Shown here piece by piece: positions 8,558 through 16,745 of a stretch of 61,766 nt of DNA (positions are counted from its first letter, which is position 1; the number at the start of each line of letters is the position of its first letter). Source of the stretch: Lachnospiraceae bacterium (GTDB lineage: Bacteria > Bacillota > Clostridia > Lachnospirales > Lachnospiraceae). Made by a program: the position numbers and the translations under genes. The notes below the pieces were generated by a model, which saw nothing but the letters and a program-made list of their open reading frames with translations, did no database searches and had not been told where the DNA came from. Location: assembly GCA_022769665.1 (NCBI GenBank), contig JALEIR010000018.1, forward strand, positions 1 to 61,766, written 5' to 3'.

Positions 8558-9357
8558 TGAGAGAGGTTAGATTTTCCAGAAAACAGCTGGCATTGCCCTA
8601 CGCACTGTTTTTACTGCTGTTTGTCATACTGCCCCTGTTGGTGGTAATCAAGTATGCGTTTACGGACGCGGAAGGACAGATTTCATTTTACAATTTTATC
8701 CGATTTTTCCAAAGCAGTAAGACCATCGGAACATTGCTGTACAGTCTGGTGGTGGCTGTGCTGACGACAGTGGGGTGTCTGCTGCTGGCATACCCTGTGG
8801 CATATATTCTTGCAAAGGGAGCGTATGTGAAAAAGCATACATTCCTGATGCTGTTTGTGCTTCCCATGTGGATTAATTTTACCCTGCGGATTACAGCGCT
8901 GAAGGAGATATTGACTCTGCTGGAGGGAAATCTGGCATTGCATCCTTTTCTGAATACGATTATCTGCATGATATATGATTTTTTGCCTTTTATGATTTTG
9001 CCCTTGTATAATTCCCTTTCCAAGCTGGATAACAGTCTGATGGAAGCAGCGGCTGACTTGGGGGCAAAAAACAGTCAGATTTTTTTGAGGGTGGTTTTGC
9101 CTTTGTCTGTTCCGGGAATCATCAGCGGTATTACGATGGTGTTTTTGCCCAGTATGACCAACTATGTGGTTCTTGATATGGTATATAACAGTACCTACAT
9201 TATCGGTAGTTTAATCGGCAGCTATTTCAGCTCCTATGACTGGCATAACGGTTCGGTGGTGTCCATTATTTTGTTGCTCATCATTTGCGCCATCACCTGG
9301 GTGTCCAACCGGTTTGCCGGCGGTGAGCAGGAGAGAAAGGCAGGTGTATCTTTCTGA
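8557..9357 (+). CDS. potB: Polyamine ABC transporter permease PotB
   Basis: An inner-membrane permease of 266 residues with about six hydrophobic segments. It carries the conserved cytoplasmic EAA loop (LMEAAADLGAKNSQIFLRVV) that contacts PotA. The first segment is LPYALFLLLFVILPLLVVIKY. The ATG at 8557 overlaps the potA stop; a GTG one codon earlier is an alternative. Together with PotC it forms the transmembrane channel. Confidence 0.93.
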   Translation: MREVRFSRKQLALPYALFLLLFVILPLLVVIKYAFTDAEGQISFYNFIRFFQSSKTIGTLLYSLVVAVLTTVGCLLLAYPVAYILAKGAYVKKHTFLMLFVLPMWINFTLRITALKEILTLLEGNLALHPFLNTIICMIYDFLPFMILPLYNSLSKLDNSLMEAAADLGAKNSQIFLRVVLPLSVPGIISGITMVFLPSMTNYVVLDMVYNSTYIIGSLIGSYFSSYDWHNGSVVSIILLLIICAITWVSNRFAGGEQERKAGVSF

Positions 9358-10154
9358 TGAAAAATATGGTACAGCATGTATGCATCGGCTTTGTGTTGTT
9401 ATTTCTATATGCACCGATTTTGATTTTGGTGGTTTACAGCTTTACGGATGCCACAATGCTTGGGGCAATCGGCGGTTTTTCCTTTCACAATTATGAAACG
9501 CTTTTTACAACAGAAGAACTGCTTGGCATGATAAAAGGGACGCTCCTTTTGGCTTTTGGGGTAGCGGCGCTGTCTACGCTTCTTGGGACCATTGGCGCAA
9601 TCGGAGCATTTTATTCCAAAAGCGGAACGAGAAAAATCATTGAGCTTGCAAATCAGGTTCCCGTGGTAAATGCGGATGTGGTAACCGGATTTTCTATCTG
9701 TATTTTGATGATTGCACTGTTTCAGGTGAGAAAGGAAACCTTTATTCCCCTTGTCATCGGACAGACGGCTTTATGTGCTCCCTTTGTTTATCTCTCGGTG
9801 TTGCCCAGGTTAAAACAGATGGATCAGCAGTTGTACGAAGCGGCACTGGATCTTGGCTGTACGCCCATGAAAGCATTGATTAAGGTGACGATTCCGCAGA
9901 TTGTTCCCGGGATTGCCTCCGGATTCATGACAGCAATAACACTGTCGTTGGATGATTATTTTATCGCGACTTATACTAAGCCGGCGACCTTTGACACCAT
10001 CAGTACTTATGTGGTAAATGCCACCAGAGGGTCTCAGACGGATATCAAGACCGCTCTTTGGGCTTTATCCACGCTGATTTTTGTGGCAGTTGTAGGCATC
10101 GTGGTTATCATGAATCTGAAGAACAAAAAATGCAGAGGACGGAGTGGCAAGTGA
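9357..10154 (+). CDS. potC: Polyamine ABC transporter permease PotC
   Basis: The second permease subunit, 265 residues with about six membrane segments. Its EAA loop reads LYEAALDLGCTPMKALIKV. The ATG shares a base with the potB stop. A DDYFIATYT segment near residue 200 is typical of PotC proteins. Its end overlaps the likely GTG start of potD by four bases. Confidence 0.93.
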   Translation: MKNMVQHVCIGFVLLFLYAPILILVVYSFTDATMLGAIGGFSFHNYETLFTTEELLGMIKGTLLLAFGVAALSTLLGTIGAIGAFYSKSGTRKIIELANQVPVVNADVVTGFSICILMIALFQVRKETFIPLVIGQTALCAPFVYLSVLPRLKQMDQQLYEAALDLGCTPMKALIKVTIPQIVPGIASGFMTAITLSLDDYFIATYTKPATFDTISTYVVNATRGSQTDIKTALWALSTLIFVAVVGIVVIMNLKNKKCRGRSGK

Positions 10155-11608
10155 AAAGAGAAATTAAAGGTTTTAGACTTTTTCTTATAAGTGTTTTGTT
10201 GATATGCGGATGTGTGGCAGGATTGACAGGCTGCGGACAAAAGGATAAGGATACCATTGTGCTGCGTGTCAGCAACTGGGAGGAGTACATTGACCAGGGA
10301 GAGTGGGAAGAGGATGAGATCATCGAACTGGAAGACGGCAGTGTGATTTTTGGAGAAAACAGTCTGGTTGAAGACTTTGAGGAATGGTTTTATGAGACCT
10401 ACGGTAAAAAGGTCGTGGTGGAATATTCTACTTTTGGCACCAATGAGGAACTGTACAATCAGCTTACCATGGGAGACAGCTATGATTTGGTATGTCCCTC
10501 GGAATATATGATTATGAAGATGATTGAGGAGGGAATGGTGGTACCGTACTCCTCTGACTTTTTTGATGGGGAGAATGAAAATAACTATTATATAAACAGT
10601 GTTTCTCCCTATATCAAAGACGTATTTGACCATCTTGCCATTGGTGATAAGATTCTGAGCGATTATGCTGCGGGATATATGTGGGGAACCTTGGGTATTG
10701 TGTATAATCCCGAATATATTACGGAGGAGGAAGCAGCGCACTGGAGGCTGTTGCTGAATTCCGACGTCAGCAAGAGAATTACCGTTAAGGATAGTGTGCG
10801 TGACGCGTATTTTGCGGGAAACAGTATCTATAATGAAGAACTCATCAGCGGTGAGGAATTTGTGAACAGCCCCGATTATGCACAGAAACTGTCGGAGATT
10901 CTCAATGCTACGGATGAAGAAACCGTGAATGCCGTGGAGGATGTCCTGAGCAATATAAAGGATAATGTATATTCCTTTGAGACAGACAGCGGAAAGGCGG
11001 ATATGGTAACGGGAAAAGTGCTTGCCAATCAGCAGTGGTCCGGGGATGCGGTGTATACCATGGATCAGGCGGAGGAGGACGGGGTATGTCTGAACTATTC
11101 CGCTCCTGAGGAAGCTACAAATCTGTGGTTTGACGGATGGGTAATGCTAAAGGTTGGTATTGACGGGGACAAAGACAGACAGATGGCTGCAGAAGCATTT
11201 GTGAATTACTTGTCCATGCCGGAAAATGCCGTGAGAAATATGTATTATATCGGTTACACTTCTGTCATAGCCGGGAGCGGCGGGGATGCTGTCCGTCAGT
11301 ATATTGACTGGTGCTATGGCGCTGAGGACGGGGAAGAAGAGGTGGCGGAGTATGATGTTACCTATTTCTTTGAGGGTGCGGATGCACAAACCAATGAGGA
11401 GTATGTAATCATCACACCGGAAGAACAGGTGCGGCGCCAGCTTTTTGCCCAGTATCCTACCCTGGATGTAGTGAAGAGAAGCGTGGTTATGGCGCACTTT
11501 GATAAAGAGGGAAACGAGAGAATTAACAGAATGTGGACCAACGTAAGATGTTTTGATATAAAGAAGTGGTGGGAGCGTTTGAGCAGAAGCGTAGGAGGTA
11601 AGAGATGA
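10151..11608 (+). CDS. potD: Polyamine-binding lipoprotein PotD
   Basis: The substrate-binding subunit, anchored outside the membrane. A short positively charged start leads to a hydrophobic stretch and the lipobox LTGC with Cys28. The mature part opens with VLRVSNWEEYID, the usual PotD start. The GTG at 10151 is chosen because it overlaps the potC stop and follows GGACGGAG; an in-frame ATG at 10130 is possible. At 485 residues it is about 130 longer than classical PotD, with an acidic insertion (GEEEVAEYDVTYFFEG) before the C-terminal helices. The exact polyamine cannot be read from sequence. Confidence 0.9.
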   Translation: MKREIKGFRLFLISVLLICGCVAGLTGCGQKDKDTIVLRVSNWEEYIDQGEWEEDEIIELEDGSVIFGENSLVEDFEEWFYETYGKKVVVEYSTFGTNEELYNQLTMGDSYDLVCPSEYMIMKMIEEGMVVPYSSDFFDGENENNYYINSVSPYIKDVFDHLAIGDKILSDYAAGYMWGTLGIVYNPEYITEEEAAHWRLLLNSDVSKRITVKDSVRDAYFAGNSIYNEELISGEEFVNSPDYAQKLSEILNATDEETVNAVEDVLSNIKDNVYSFETDSGKADMVTGKVLANQQWSGDAVYTMDQAEEDGVCLNYSAPEEATNLWFDGWVMLKVGIDGDKDRQMAAEAFVNYLSMPENAVRNMYYIGYTSVIAGSGGDAVRQYIDWCYGAEDGEEEVAEYDVTYFFEGADAQTNEEYVIITPEEQVRRQLFAQYPTLDVVKRSVVMAHFDKEGNERINRMWTNVRCFDIKKWWERLSRSVGGKR

Positions 11609-13854
11609 TATATCATTTTGAAGAAGGCAGTCAGGAATGTCGGATAGAATTTCGGGATAGAACGATACTGCTTACGGTAATCAACGAAGCGGTTTGCAGA
11701 GTAACTGCGTTAAATAGGGGGGAGCAGAAGCCCCAAAGATCGGCGGCGATAGAAGGAGATAAGCAAAAGCAGACAGCAATCCGGATTCAAAAAGAGGAGA
11801 CCGGAATTCGTCTTTTTACGGACAAAATTCAGATTACAGTAGAGGAAGACGGCAGAATTGGATTTTTTGACAGAGAGGGCAGGTTTCTCACCGGATACTT
11901 AAGCGAGGGCGAAGAGAGCGGTTCCTGTGGGGAAGAACTGACTGAGCAGCAAAAAGCATTCATCGGAAGGGAAGGTCATGAGACTGCGGATGCGGCAGAA
12001 AATGCAGTTTCCGTGAAAATGACTCTGGATGAGGCTGACTGCATTTACGGACTTGGTGACAAGACCGGCGTACTGAACAAGCGGGAGTATGAGTATGAGA
12101 TGTGGAATACGGATAACCCGGCGCCCCATGAGGACAACTTCAAAGCACTGTACAAGTCGGTTCCTTTTATGATGGTATTGAAGGAACAGGGGGCTTACGG
12201 GCTGTTTTTCGACAATACGGAAAAGTCGGTCTTTAATCTGGGAAAAGAGAATACGAAGTATTTTACCTATCATGCTGTGGGCGGAAGCCTGGATTATTAT
12301 TTTATGACAGGAGATGACCTGGCGGATATTATCGGTGAATATACCGGACTGACGGGCAGGATTCCCATGCCCATGCTCTGGACTCTCGGGTATCATCAGT
12401 CCAGATGGAGCTACATGAATGAAGGTGAAGTGCGGGAACTGGCGGAAAACATGAAAAAGTATGAGATACCCTGTGACTGTATTCATCTGGATATTGATTA
12501 TATGGAGCAGTACAAGGTATTTACCTGGAACAGGGATAGCTTTTCCGAGCCTGAAAGGATGATTGAGGACCTTGGAAGACAGGGGATGAAGATTGTAACA
12601 ATCGTAGACCCCGGGGTGAAGAAGGAAGAAGGTTACAGCGTATTTGACGAGGGCGTGGAAAAGAAGTATTTTGCTACAGATGGGCAGGGCAATCTTTATG
12701 TCAACGAGGTGTGGCCCGGAGATGCAGTTTATCCCGATTTCGGAAGAACAGAAGTGAGAGAATGGTGGGGCAGACAGCATAAGGCTCTGCTGGAAAAGGG
12801 AGTTTCCGGTATTTGGAATGATATGAACGAGCCTGCCAGCTTCAACGGGCCTCTTCCGGATGATGTGGTGTTTTATGATGAGGAAACACCGTCCTGTCAT
12901 AAGACCATGCATAATGTTTACGGGCATTATATGTCCAAGGCTACTTACGAGGGACTACAGAAACTGGATGACAGGCGCCCCTTTGTGATTACCAGGGCAT
13001 GCTACAGCGGTACTCAGAAATACGCCGTCGTTTGGACCGGAGACAACAACAGTCTCTGGACCCATCTTCGTATGGCAATTCCACAGCTCTGTAATCTGGG
13101 CATGAGCGGTTTCGCTTTTGCAGGAACGGACGTGGGCGGTTTCGGCTCGGATGTGACGTCAGAACTTTTGGTGCGTTGGTATCAGGTGGGATGTTTTTCC
13201 ACATTGTTCCGCAACCACAGTGCCATGGGTACCAGAAGGCAGGAACCCTGGCTGTTCGGAGATGAAAGCTTACGTATTATACGCAAATATATTCGCCTGC
13301 GGTATGAGCTGCTTCCGTATTTTTATGATTTATTTTATGAGCATCAGAAGACGGGACTTCCTGTCATGCGTCCTCTGGTACTGGAATACAGCCGGGACAA
13401 AAATACCCACAACCTGAATGACGAATTCATGGTGGGCTCCAATCTGCTGGTGTCACCTGTTGTGGAACAGGGGCAGGTAAAGAAACTGGTGTATTTACCG
13501 GAAGGAACATGGTACGATTATTGGACGAAGGAACGAATAGAAGGGGGCGGTTGGATTGTGGCAGATGCTCCTCTTGATATTTGTCCACTTTATGTGAAAG
13601 CCGGCGCTGTGCTTCCAAAGTATCCCGTGCGCAGCCATATTGACGAGAGCAAGGACGAGAAACTGATTCTGGAGGTATACCCCGGTGAGGGAACATATTA
13701 CCATTATCAGGACAACGGGACGGACTTTGCATACGAGAAGGGAGAATATAACCTTTATCGTATCGTCAATTCCGGCAACGGTGATGTGAAGATGGAAACG
13801 GAGCATCAGGGATATCGGGAATACGGAGAAATAGAAATCATTTCTGTAAAATAA
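11605..13854 (+). CDS. GH31 family alpha-glucosidase
   Basis: A 749-residue glycoside hydrolase of family 31, which releases alpha-linked glucose (or alpha-xylose) from the non-reducing end. The nucleophile is D406 in IWNDMNEPA and the likely acid/base is D480 in WTGDNN, after the RPFVITRACYSG strand. The substrate-binding LGYHQSRWSY motif is near residue 263. There is no signal peptide, so it is cytoplasmic. Its ATG overlaps the potD stop by four bases, so it is the fifth gene of the polyamine operon; this pairing is functionally unexpected. Family membership is certain, glucose specificity is inferred. Confidence 0.95.
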   Translation: MIYHFEEGSQECRIEFRDRTILLTVINEAVCRVTALNRGEQKPQRSAAIEGDKQKQTAIRIQKEETGIRLFTDKIQITVEEDGRIGFFDREGRFLTGYLSEGEESGSCGEELTEQQKAFIGREGHETADAAENAVSVKMTLDEADCIYGLGDKTGVLNKREYEYEMWNTDNPAPHEDNFKALYKSVPFMMVLKEQGAYGLFFDNTEKSVFNLGKENTKYFTYHAVGGSLDYYFMTGDDLADIIGEYTGLTGRIPMPMLWTLGYHQSRWSYMNEGEVRELAENMKKYEIPCDCIHLDIDYMEQYKVFTWNRDSFSEPERMIEDLGRQGMKIVTIVDPGVKKEEGYSVFDEGVEKKYFATDGQGNLYVNEVWPGDAVYPDFGRTEVREWWGRQHKALLEKGVSGIWNDMNEPASFNGPLPDDVVFYDEETPSCHKTMHNVYGHYMSKATYEGLQKLDDRRPFVITRACYSGTQKYAVVWTGDNNSLWTHLRMAIPQLCNLGMSGFAFAGTDVGGFGSDVTSELLVRWYQVGCFSTLFRNHSAMGTRRQEPWLFGDESLRIIRKYIRLRYELLPYFYDLFYEHQKTGLPVMRPLVLEYSRDKNTHNLNDEFMVGSNLLVSPVVEQGQVKKLVYLPEGTWYDYWTKERIEGGGWIVADAPLDICPLYVKAGAVLPKYPVRSHIDESKDEKLILEVYPGEGTYYHYQDNGTDFAYEKGEYNLYRIVNSGNGDVKMETEHQGYREYGEIEIISVK

Positions 13855-13876
13855 ATTGGAAATTGTTATTTTGTGC

Positions 13877-13929
13877 TTGACCCTCCCCTATAGAGGAGAC
13901 TGTATGATATAGTCTCAGCTATAGGGGAG
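13877..13929 (+). promoter_or_regulatory. MerR-type promoter/operator inside a larger palindrome
   Basis: TTGACC (13877-13882) and TATGAT (13903-13908) are 20 bases apart, the long spacing typical of MerR-family promoters. The spacer holds the near-perfect dyad CTCCCCTATAGAGGAG (13883-13898). The left part recurs inverted as CTATAGGGGAG (13919-13929), so 13883-13929 forms an imperfect 19-base-arm hairpin (17 of 19 pairs). No MerR gene is in the window. Confidence 0.6.
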
Positions 13930-13940
13930 ATTTGTTCGGG

Positions 13941-15021
13941 ATGGTTTCCCTGGACCGGATGATAGACATCGGACTTCCTTATCTGAGCATGAATCGGGAA
14001 TCCTCTACCTTGTCCGGTGGTGAAGCTCAGCGGTTAAAGCTGGTGCGGTATATGGGAAGCTCTCTCACGGGAATGATTTACATCTTTGATGAGCCCAGTA
14101 CCGGCATGCATCCAAGGGATGTCCACAGGATGAGCCGTCTGCTCAGGAGTCTCAGAGACAAAGGGAATACGGTTTTGGTTGTGGAGCATGACAGGGACAT
14201 TATCAGTATTGCGGACCATGTGATAGATATCGGTCCGCTGGCGGGGAAAAACGGCGGACAGGTTTTGTTTGAGGGAAGCTATGAAGCACTTCTTTTGAGC
14301 GGGACACGAACCGGAAATGCCATGAAGGAGGTTATTCCTCTCAAGGATAAGGTGCGTTTGCCCAAGGGTTTTCTGCCTGTCAGAGGGGCATGTGCCCACA
14401 ATCTGAAAAATGTGGACGTTGATATTCCGCTGGGTGTGCTCACGGTAGTGACGGGGGTGGCAGGAAGCGGTAAATCCTCTCTGATTAGAGATGTGTTTGC
14501 GAAACAGAAAGAGATACAGCGCAGAAGCCTTGGATAAATATTATCGGGGGAAAAATATTGTTGACATTCTGGACATGAGTGTGGAGGACGCTGCCGTATT
14601 TTTCGCGGATAACCGGAAAATCAAGAACAAACTGGATGCCCTTTTGGAAACAGGGCTTCCATACCTCTCTCTGGGTCAGTCTCTTTCAACCTTGTCGGGA
14701 GGAGAGCGCCAGCGTGTGAAACTGGCAAAGGATATCAAAAGTAAGGGTAATATCTTTATACTGGATGAACCTACTACAGGGTTGCATGCATCTGACATTA
14801 AGTATATCATGCAGCTGTTGGAAAGCATTGTGGACAGGGGAAATACGGTGGTGGTTATCGAACACAATACAGATGTGATGAAGCTGGCGGACTATATCAT
14901 TGACGTGGGTCCGGATGGGGGTACAAGAGGAGGAGAGATTGTGTTTACGGGGACACCTAAGAAAATGGTGGAATGGGGAGAGACTATCACTGCAAAATAT
15001 TTGCGGAAAAGTGTGGAATAA
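13941..15021 (+). pseudogene. UvrA-like ABC ATPase, decayed
   Basis: This is the remains of a UvrA paralogue (UvrA2-like, tandem ABC ATPase linked to DNA damage or drug tolerance). The first frame holds the end of the first ATPase half (SSTLSGGEAQRLKL, then IFDEPSTGMHPRD) and the second Walker A (TGVAGSGKSSLI). A second frame, from about 14515, resumes at SAEALDKYYRGKNIVDIL and carries the second signature (STLSGGERQRVKL) and Walker B (FILDEPTTGLHASD). The N-terminal Walker A and the segment after the second Walker A, where a zinc-finger module normally sits, are missing. The frameshift plus deletions make activity unlikely. Confidence 0.85.
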
Positions 15022-15024
15022 GCA

Positions 15025-15053
15025 TTTCCTTTCCGTACAGGCTTTGATATAAT
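15025..15053 (+). promoter_or_regulatory. Possible promoter of the thuA-like operon
   Basis: TATAAT (15048-15053) is exact; the -35 candidate TTTCCT (15025-15030), 17 bases upstream, is weak. Confidence 0.4.
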
Positions 15054-15072
15054 GGAATAGTATCATTTGTTC

Positions 15073-15117
15073 ATAACTCGGGACTGCTGCTTGGCGTTGC
15101 CGAGTTATGTTTGTTTT
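15073..15117 (+). terminator. Leader hairpin or terminator before the thuA-like gene
   Basis: A perfect 9-bp stem (ATAACTCGG at 15073-15081, CCGAGTTAT at 15100-15108) is followed by GTTTGTTTT. It lies downstream of the candidate promoter and upstream of the gene start, so it may act as an attenuator, or end transcription from upstream. Confidence 0.5.
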
Positions 15118-15144
15118 CCGTGTAAACTTAAGAATGGAGACGCT

Positions 15145-15852
15145 ATGATCAAAATAACCGTATGGAATGAATTTAAGCACGAAAAAGAAATAGAAGCGAT
15201 TGGCCGTGTATACCCGGAGGGAATTCATGGTTGTATTGCCGGCTTTCTGGAGAAGGAGCAGGATTTCGAAGTGAGGACTGCCACCTTTGATATGCCGGAG
15301 CATGGATTGACGGAAGAAGTCCTGCAAGATACGGATGTACTGATTATCTGGAGTCATGCATTGCAAAAGGAGTTTTCGGATGCGGTGGCAGAGCGGGTGA
15401 AGAGGCATGTGCTGGCTGGAATGGGACTGATTGCCCTGCATTCGGCACATTATTCCAAGATTATGAGAAATCTGATGGGTACGACCATGACACTAAAATG
15501 GAAGCATGGGGAGCAGGAGAATCTTTGGTGCATTATGCCTACGCATCCTATTGCTGACGGTATACCGGAAAAGGTGTTTTTGCCACAGGAAGAGATGTAT
15601 GGTGAATACTTTGATATTCCAAAGCCCGATGATGTCATTTTTGCAGGATGGTTTCCGGGAGGACAGGTGTTCCGAAGCGGATGCACCTTTACCAGAGGCA
15701 GGGGAAAGATTTTCTATTTCCAACCGGGACATGAGGAATATCCGATTTATTACATACCGGAAATTCAGCAGATTATCAAAAATGCGGTACGTTTCTGCGT
15801 CCCGATGATAGGTGAAAGAAAATATCCGGAAAATCAGGAGGTTAAGGAATGA
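15145..15852 (+). CDS. ThuA-like protein (trehalose utilisation family)
   Basis: A 235-residue protein of the ThuA-like, class I amidotransferase-like fold. Visible features are ITVWNEFKHEKE at the N-terminus, DVLIIWSHA near residue 70 and LIALHSAHYSKI near 100, which matches the family's central strand and active-site region; a C-terminal PGHEEYPIYY follows. ThuA proteins occur in sugar catabolic clusters and relatives take part in disaccharide oxidation, but the reaction is not settled. GGAGA lies just upstream of the ATG at 15145. The stop overlaps the next start by four bases, so it is coupled to the sugar isomerase gene. Confidence 0.85.
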   Translation: MIKITVWNEFKHEKEIEAIGRVYPEGIHGCIAGFLEKEQDFEVRTATFDMPEHGLTEEVLQDTDVLIIWSHALQKEFSDAVAERVKRHVLAGMGLIALHSAHYSKIMRNLMGTTMTLKWKHGEQENLWCIMPTHPIADGIPEKVFLPQEEMYGEYFDIPKPDDVIFAGWFPGGQVFRSGCTFTRGRGKIFYFQPGHEEYPIYYIPEIQQIIKNAVRFCVPMIGERKYPENQEVKE

Positions 15853-16658
15853 AGCTGTCTGTGTTTTACGACCATATCCTGCAGGCAGCTGAGCAGACCG
15901 GGAAACCCTTGACAGAACTGTTGGACGAGGTAAAAAGTGCGGGGATTGAGGGCGTGGAAATCAACATGACTTATCTCTGTGACCATGAAGAAACTTTGGG
16001 TTTGCTTCGGAAGGCAGGATTGTGCGTCAGCTGTGTCTATGAATTTTATGAGATGGACCAAAGGGATGAAAAGGAGAAGGCGGGCAAGCATGTTGAAACA
16101 GCCCTGAAAGCGGGAGCAGGGAAAATCCTTGTGGTGCCGGGATTCTTTTCGGAGGAAGAGGCCGGGGAGATGAAGAAATGCGTGTCGGATGTTAACAAGA
16201 TGGCGGAGTTTTTGAACAAAAATGAGAAGGCTATACGCATGAGAAGCGGACTGGCTTATGTTGCTGCACTGGGTTCGGATGTGGGTATTGCAGTGACGGT
16301 GGAGGATTTCGACGATGCGAGGTCCCCCATATCCTGCGTAAACGGGTTGCTATGGTTTTTCAGGCAGATACCGCAATTGAAGGGAACCTTTGATACCGGT
16401 AATTTGATCATCCACAGCGAGGATGTTTTGACGGCGTGGGATTTGTTGCGGGATAGAATTGTGCATGTTCACTGCAAGGACAGAGGAGCTGAATCTGTTG
16501 CGGTGGGAGACGGTTATATTCCCGTGGAGGGTGTTTTGAACAGAATGACAGAAGCGGGATATGAGGGGTATCTGGCTATTGAGCATTTTGATGCGGCAGA
16601 CCAGGAATCCTGTATCAAAAAATCAGCAGCTTTTCTGAGAAGCAGGATGCCTGTATGA
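15849..16658 (+). CDS. Sugar phosphate isomerase/epimerase (TIM barrel)
   Basis: A 269-residue AP-endonuclease-2-like TIM barrel protein. The acidic and histidine residues that bind the metal in this family are plausible at GTFDTGNLIIH, IVHVHCKDRG and YLAIEHFDA near the C-terminus. There is no signal peptide. It overlaps the ThuA-like gene and precedes an alpha-galactosidase by about 90 bases; this trio suggests use of an unusual galactoside or oxidised sugar. The substrate cannot be assigned. Confidence 0.85.
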   Translation: MKLSVFYDHILQAAEQTGKPLTELLDEVKSAGIEGVEINMTYLCDHEETLGLLRKAGLCVSCVYEFYEMDQRDEKEKAGKHVETALKAGAGKILVVPGFFSEEEAGEMKKCVSDVNKMAEFLNKNEKAIRMRSGLAYVAALGSDVGIAVTVEDFDDARSPISCVNGLLWFFRQIPQLKGTFDTGNLIIHSEDVLTAWDLLRDRIVHVHCKDRGAESVAVGDGYIPVEGVLNRMTEAGYEGYLAIEHFDAADQESCIKKSAAFLRSRMPV

Positions 16659-16745
16659 CTTTGACGAAATATGTGGAATCAGGTTATTGTATCGAGATTG
16701 TATTGGAAAATGGAAAAAACCGTGACAGGGAGGGCGAACAAGGCA

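Noticed and set aside
11899..12927. Minus-strand ORF of 342 codons inside the GH31 gene
   Set aside because: It is a shadow of a complete glycoside hydrolase with both catalytic Asp residues; no initiation signals.
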